Origin: a virus
Direction: 5' to 3' (one strand)
DNA length: 25,858 nucleotides
Virus record (IMG/VR): IMGVR_UViG_3300038701_000079
Location: 1-25,858 of that record
Every line of letters starts with the position of its first letter. The first letter of the stretch is position 1. The notes beneath the pieces are model-generated. The model was given only the letters and a program-made list of their open reading frames with translations. It had not been told where the DNA came from and did not search any database. The position numbers and the translations under genes were made by a program. Positions 22,962 to 25,858 of the stretch are shown one piece after another.

Positions 22962-23390
22962 ATGTCGAAGGGCAACACATTCGAGAACGACCTGCTGGAG
23001 TTGATCTTCAACGCCACGGCCATCGCCAACATCGCTGACAACGCGGGTACGTCGCCGCTGACGAACCTGTATGTGGCGCTGCACACATCTGACCCCGAAG
23101 AGGCTGGCAACCAGACCACGAACGAGTGCGCATATACAAGCTATGCTCGTGTTGCAGTGGCTCGGACTTCCGGCGGCTGGACCATCACGGCCAACAGCGT
23201 GTCCCCAACAGCCAACATTGACTTCCCGGCAGCGACAGGCGGCACTGAGACAGCAACGCACGTCTCCATCGGCACCGATAGCACTGGCACAGGCAAGATC
23301 CTCTACTACGGTGCAATTACGCCGAACATCAGCATCTCCACAGGCGTCACACCGCGCATCGGTACTGGCACTACGATCACTGAGGACTGA
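22962..23390 (+). CDS. Tail fibre-type virion protein
   Basis: The 142-residue product has FENDLLELIFNATAIANIA, NLYVALHTSDPEEAG, YARVAVARTSGGWTI and ILYYGAITPNISISTGVTP, a pattern that I recognise from memory as a widespread small phage tail-fibre/virion protein of dsDNA phages. It is strand-rich without signal or membrane segment. AAAGGA lies eight bases before ATG 22962. It follows the tip gene and begins the terminal fibre cluster. It probably forms part of the side fibres or tip decoration; the direct role is unknown. Confidence 0.6.
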   Translation: MSKGNTFENDLLELIFNATAIANIADNAGTSPLTNLYVALHTSDPEEAGNQTTNECAYTSYARVAVARTSGGWTITANSVSPTANIDFPAATGGTETATHVSIGTDSTGTGKILYYGAITPNISISTGVTPRIGTGTTITED

Positions 23391-23393
23391 TAA

Positions 23394-23729
23394 ATGGTCA
23401 AACTCGTCAACCGCGCCAAGATGTCCACGGCCACTACTGGTACAGGGACCATCACGCTTGGCTCCGCTGAGAGCGGCTATCAGTCATTCGCTGATGCTGG
23501 CGTGGCTGACGGGGAGACTGTGCGTTACGTCATCGAGGACGGCACGGCTTGGGAGATCGGCACAGGCACCTACACGGCGTCTGGTACAACCCTCTCACGG
23601 TCAGTGGAAGAAAGCAGCAACTCAGACGCGGCGATTAACTTGTCTGGGTCTGCTGTTGTCTACGTGACCGCAACTTCGGCTGATATAGCAAGTCGACCGT
23701 TTGCAATGACACTTCTTTTCGGAGGCTGA
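23394..23729 (+). CDS. Small virion protein of the fibre cluster
   Basis: The 111-residue product begins [20 protein letters not shown] and contains a [17 protein letters not shown] segment and then [15 protein letters not shown], a pattern also known from the linker/adaptor parts of phage tail fibre proteins. It appears to be a single beta-sandwich domain made as its own gene. GAGGA at 23382-23386 lies seven bases before ATG 23394, and the gene is three bases after the previous stop, so it is co-translated. Function beyond a structural role is not evident. Confidence 0.6.
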   Translation: MVKLVNRAKMSTATTGTGTITLGSAESGYQSFADAGVADGETVRYVIEDGTAWEIGTGTYTASGTTLSRSVEESSNSDAAINLSGSAVVYVTATSADIASRPFAMTLLFGG

Positions 23730-23730
23730 T

Positions 23731-24084
23731 ATGGCTGCTCCCAATATGCTTAACCCCACGACAATTACAGGAAAAACCGCTGTTCAGGCTGTTGGTATCA
23801 GTGCGACCGCTATTGTTACAAACTCTGCTGCAAGCGGTAAGGTTATAAAGGTAAACGCCCTCTATGTATCTAACGTAGACGGGGTTTCTGATGCTGCTAT
23901 TAGCGTAGACGTGTTTCGATCTTCGGTCGCCTACCATGTGGCAAAGACCATCACCGTCCCCGCTGACGCTACCTTGGACCTAGTTTCAAAGCCCATCTAC
24001 CTTGAAGAAGGCGACACTCTACGCCTGACGGCTTCTGCTGCGTCTGACCTAGAGGCGGTCTGCTCCTACGAGGAGATCAGCTGA
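23731..24084 (+). CDS. Conserved marine-phage virion protein
   Basis: The 117-residue product has the segments MAAPNMLNPTTITGKTA, NALYVSNVDGVSDAA, VPADATLDLVSKPIYLEEGD and LEAVCSYEEIS. I recall the same arrangement in proteins of many marine phages, where it is annotated as a structural or hypothetical protein. It looks like one beta-sandwich. GGAGG (23721-23725) is five bases before ATG 23731, one base after the previous stop. The stop overlaps the next ATG. Role: likely part of the fibre or tail-tip assembly. Confidence 0.6.
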   Translation: MAAPNMLNPTTITGKTAVQAVGISATAIVTNSAASGKVIKVNALYVSNVDGVSDAAISVDVFRSSVAYHVAKTITVPADATLDLVSKPIYLEEGDTLRLTASAASDLEAVCSYEEIS

Positions 24085-24890
24085 TGCGGCGCGGCAATGG
24101 CGGCATAATTGGGAAGGTCAACAGTCCGTCAAATGTCTATAGTGATGGTGTTTGGTCGCTGTTTGACCAACAAAATGCACAGAGCGAAAACAAATGGCCA
24201 TCAAGAATAGGCGCGCTTTTTTCTGGAGGAACGCAGGGCGTTTGGTTTTTACCATCCCCGCTCACTTGCTACACTGACACCTCCGGGACAGTACCTGCTA
24301 ATGTAGGAGATGCAGTGGCTTTCATGCGAGACTTATCCGGCAACGGTAAACACGCGACACAACCCACCACAGCTGCTCGCCCACTCTTACGTCAAGACAC
24401 TTCTGGTTCGTATTACCTAGAATTTGACGGTGTTGATGATCGACTGATTTCCTCTCAAAACGCTCCGACAGCCGCTGACATGGACTTGTTTATTGGTTTA
24501 GACGCGAGTTCAGACGGGAACGATTTTATGCTCCTGTCGGATGGCTATATTATATCTGGCGGTCGTTACATTTTCATTGCTGATGACGCCGATGTATCTG
24601 CTGGCTTTGTTCGTGTAGGTTCACCGTCTGTTTTTATGGACGGTCAGTCTATCGGTAGTACACGAAACGATGTTTTCGATGCGACCAGAGGAGGCCCCCA
24701 CGTTGCGGAAGCGCAGAGTCTAGACATGAGTGATTTCACGTCTTTTTTAAGTATCGGTAACTGGGGCGGCCCGAACTTCAGACTAAACGGAAAGATATTT
24801 GGTATTATCTTGGCTGAATCTTTGACAGCCGACGAAATAACCTATGCCAGATCGTATCTTGCTAGACTTAGTGGAGTGACCTTGCCATGA
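24084..24890 (+). CDS. Tail fibre / LamG-like receptor-binding candidate
   Basis: The 268-residue product starts RRGNGGIIGKVNSPS, a short N-terminal anchor typical of marine-phage fibre proteins, then has SDGVWSLFDQQNAQSENKWP. Residues about 55-265 look like a concanavalin/LamG-type beta-sandwich: FMRDLSGNGKHATQP, YYLEFDGVDDRLISS, FRLNGKIFGIIL and a DEITYARSYLARLSG ending. Such domains bind sugars, so this is a candidate host-binding protein. GAGGAG precedes ATG 24084, which overlaps the previous stop. Rows around 24541, 24721 and 24781 have 42, 45 and 37 per cent GC by hand count against 72 per cent around 10981, suggesting acquisition by exchange. Confidence 0.6.
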   Translation: MRRGNGGIIGKVNSPSNVYSDGVWSLFDQQNAQSENKWPSRIGALFSGGTQGVWFLPSPLTCYTDTSGTVPANVGDAVAFMRDLSGNGKHATQPTTAARPLLRQDTSGSYYLEFDGVDDRLISSQNAPTAADMDLFIGLDASSDGNDFMLLSDGYIISGGRYIFIADDADVSAGFVRVGSPSVFMDGQSIGSTRNDVFDATRGGPHVAEAQSLDMSDFTSFLSIGNWGGPNFRLNGKIFGIILAESLTADEITYARSYLARLSGVTLP

Positions 24891-25321
24891 GAATTACCGC
24901 CGCTTGCCCTGCAAATCTACTTGATGACGCAAACGCTCTTGCGATGGTTCTTGCGTTTGGCCCGTCGGATGGAGCCACATACAACGGTCTATATTGGCAA
25001 GACGATTACGGAAACCTTTACGCTGCGGCCTCATGGGAAGCTGCACCGGGCTTCATATCCCGCGCAACAACGGCTCTTGCGCGCCCATCTTGGGACATAG
25101 GAACCTTTGATGAAAGTACAGAAAGCTACGGCCCGCCTTATATCGTGAGCATGGACGCCGCACGCCGAGCGCAAGTAGCTTTGGTTTTTTGGGATGGTTC
25201 TGAACAAAGTGGTGTTCCCCCAAAAGCTCGCCCAAATTTCTTGACAGCGATACGAGGTTTGTCGGGCACGGAATCCCTCCGGCTCATGGGCCTGCGACAA
25301 ATTGAGGTAAGGGAGGTCTAG
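24887..25321 (+). CDS. Hypothetical protein of the fibre cluster
   Basis: The 144-residue product begins MRITAACPANLLDDANALA and has GLYWQDDYGNLYAAASW, FISRATTALARPSWDI and QVALVFWDGS, then ends with LRLMGLRQIEVREV. It has no signal peptide or membrane segment. It is coupled to the LamG-like gene by a four-base ATGA overlap, and GGAG lies ten bases upstream. I have a loose memory of similar proteins in Rhodobacteraceae phages but cannot assign a function; a partner or small structural protein of the fibre is possible. Confidence 0.45.
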   Translation: MRITAACPANLLDDANALAMVLAFGPSDGATYNGLYWQDDYGNLYAAASWEAAPGFISRATTALARPSWDIGTFDESTESYGPPYIVSMDAARRAQVALVFWDGSEQSGVPPKARPNFLTAIRGLSGTESLRLMGLRQIEVREV

Positions 25322-25324
25322 CAC

Positions 25325-25858
25325 ATGCTTGGTTTCTCCTCATTAGCTGCTGCGCCCCTAGCGGATGATGGGGTTAGGGCGGAAGCGGTATCCGTTGCGT
25401 CCATAGCGGGCGCAGCAACTGTATCTGCACAGGGCCAGTCTGTTGCTACGACCAGCGCGTCTATCGCAGGGGCGGCAAATGTATCCTGGCAAGGCGCGGC
25501 GATCAGCACATCTGCGGCCTCAATCGCTGGTTCTGCCGCTGTCTCTGGTCAAGGCGTAGGCGTCTCAGAGGCCAACGCGGCCCTATCCGGCAGCGCCGTA
25601 ACGTCTGCTCAGGGTGCGGTTATCGCAACGGCAGTTGCATCAATCAATGGCGTTGCGAGCGTAAGTGCTCAAGGCGAACAAACCGCGACTTCAACGGCGT
25701 CTATATCTGGGCAGGCTACTGTTTCTGCCCAAGGCCAAGAGACTGGCGCGGCCAGCGCAACGCTGGCAGGTTCTGCGACTGTTTCGGGGCAAGGCGCAAG
25801 CACCGCTGAAGCGTCTGCAAATATCTCTGGGCAGGCGGTTGTTAGCGTATCGGCGCAC
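25325..25858 (+). CDS. Repeat-rich fibre-like protein, open at the right edge
   Basis: From ATG 25325 (GGGAGG at 25311-25316, eight bases upstream) the frame stays open to the end of the window (178 codons) with no stop, so the gene continues outside. After an 18-residue leader it consists of eight imperfect 20-residue repeats, each fitting roughly A-S-I-x-G-x-A-x-V-S-x-Q-G. The composition is almost only small residues (Ala, Ser, Gly, Thr, Val, Gln), with Ile/Leu and Val at fixed places. This suggests a stacked beta-structure such as a solenoid or a trimeric fibre shaft. Position after fibre genes suggests a tail fibre or adhesin. The C-terminal part, probably with a knob, is not visible. 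Confidence 0.65.
   Translation, partial: MLGFSSLAAAPLADDGVRAEAVSVASIAGAATVSAQGQSVATTSASIAGAANVSWQGAAISTSAASIAGSAAVSGQGVGVSEANAALSGSAVTSAQGAVIATAVASINGVASVSAQGEQTATSTASISGQATVSAQGQETGAASATLAGSATVSGQGASTAEASANISGQAVVSVSAH
25379..25858 (+). repeat. Eight imperfect 60-bp (20-residue) repeats
   Basis: Residues 19-178 of the unfinished protein divide exactly into eight units of 20 codons. The Ile/Leu of the A-S-I-x-G core recurs at residues 27, 47, 67, 87, 107, 127, 147 and 167 without any insertion or deletion. DNA units differ widely at synonymous sites, so the protein pattern is selected and the duplication is old, unlike the perfect 9-bp repeat at 20735-20815. Confidence 0.85.

Noticed and set aside
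1-25858. tRNA genes, CRISPR arrays, insertion sequences, integrase or attachment sites
   Set aside because: No cloverleaf, spaced identical repeats, transposase motifs or recombinase motifs were recognised. The only clear direct repeats lie in coding sequence of the tip and the last fibre-like gene.

Overview
This window is one strand of a tailed-phage (or prophage) late region. All credible genes read rightward with very tight packing. The start of the window holds the end of an upstream gene, and the last gene runs off the right edge. The order is terminase, portal, maturation protease/scaffold, decoration and major capsid proteins, head-tail connectors, tail terminator, tail tube, G/GT chaperones, lambda-type tape measure, distal tail proteins, a lambda J-like tip protein and fibre genes. 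A long tape measure, a tube protein, a G/GT pair and no sheath point to a siphovirus. The strongly G/C-biased third positions, a GcrA-like HTH protein and fibre families typical of marine phages suggest an alphaproteobacterial, possibly Rhodobacteraceae, marine host; this is inference. No integrase, repressor, lysis or replication gene is visible, so lifestyle cannot be decided.

Layout. 1-933: gene tail of unknown function, a small HTH protein and a deoxynucleoside monophosphate kinase, closed by an intrinsic terminator (999-1026). 1043-8398: TerL, a predicted promoter (2595-2623), portal, a putative virion protein, a ChaB-like/XkdF fusion protease, a scaffold gene that starts with the end of the protease domain, decoration protein and capsid protein, closed by a second terminator (8425-8456). 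8468-11822: a predicted promoter, then a small hypothetical protein, a SAM methyltransferase, head-tail adaptor, a sialyltransferase/MptE-like protein, head closure protein, gp10-like protein and tail terminator. 11835-18136: tail tube, G and GT (with a slippery T TTT TTG site), tape measure, two distal tail proteins and a GNAT acetyltransferase. 18137-22801: a 1554-residue J-like tip protein with FN3, DUF4214-like, collagen-like and duplicated Ig-like segments. 22962-25858: five small virion/fibre-type genes plus an unfinished gene built from 60-bp (20-residue) repeats; the middle of this part is clearly lower in GC.

How it works together. Portal, scaffold, protease and capsid protein build the prohead; TerL packages DNA; adaptor, closure and terminator proteins join head and tail; G/GT help assemble tube protein around the tape measure; the tip and fibre genes bind the host. 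Three enzymes unrelated to the assembly core (methyltransferase, MptE/GT42-like, GNAT) sit among structural genes and may modify virion or host surface molecules. The most interesting points are the protease domain split across a gene boundary with a nested in-frame scaffold start, the enzyme cassette in the connector region, the DUF4214-like insertion and 9-bp repeat in the tip protein, and the 20-residue-repeat protein at the right edge.
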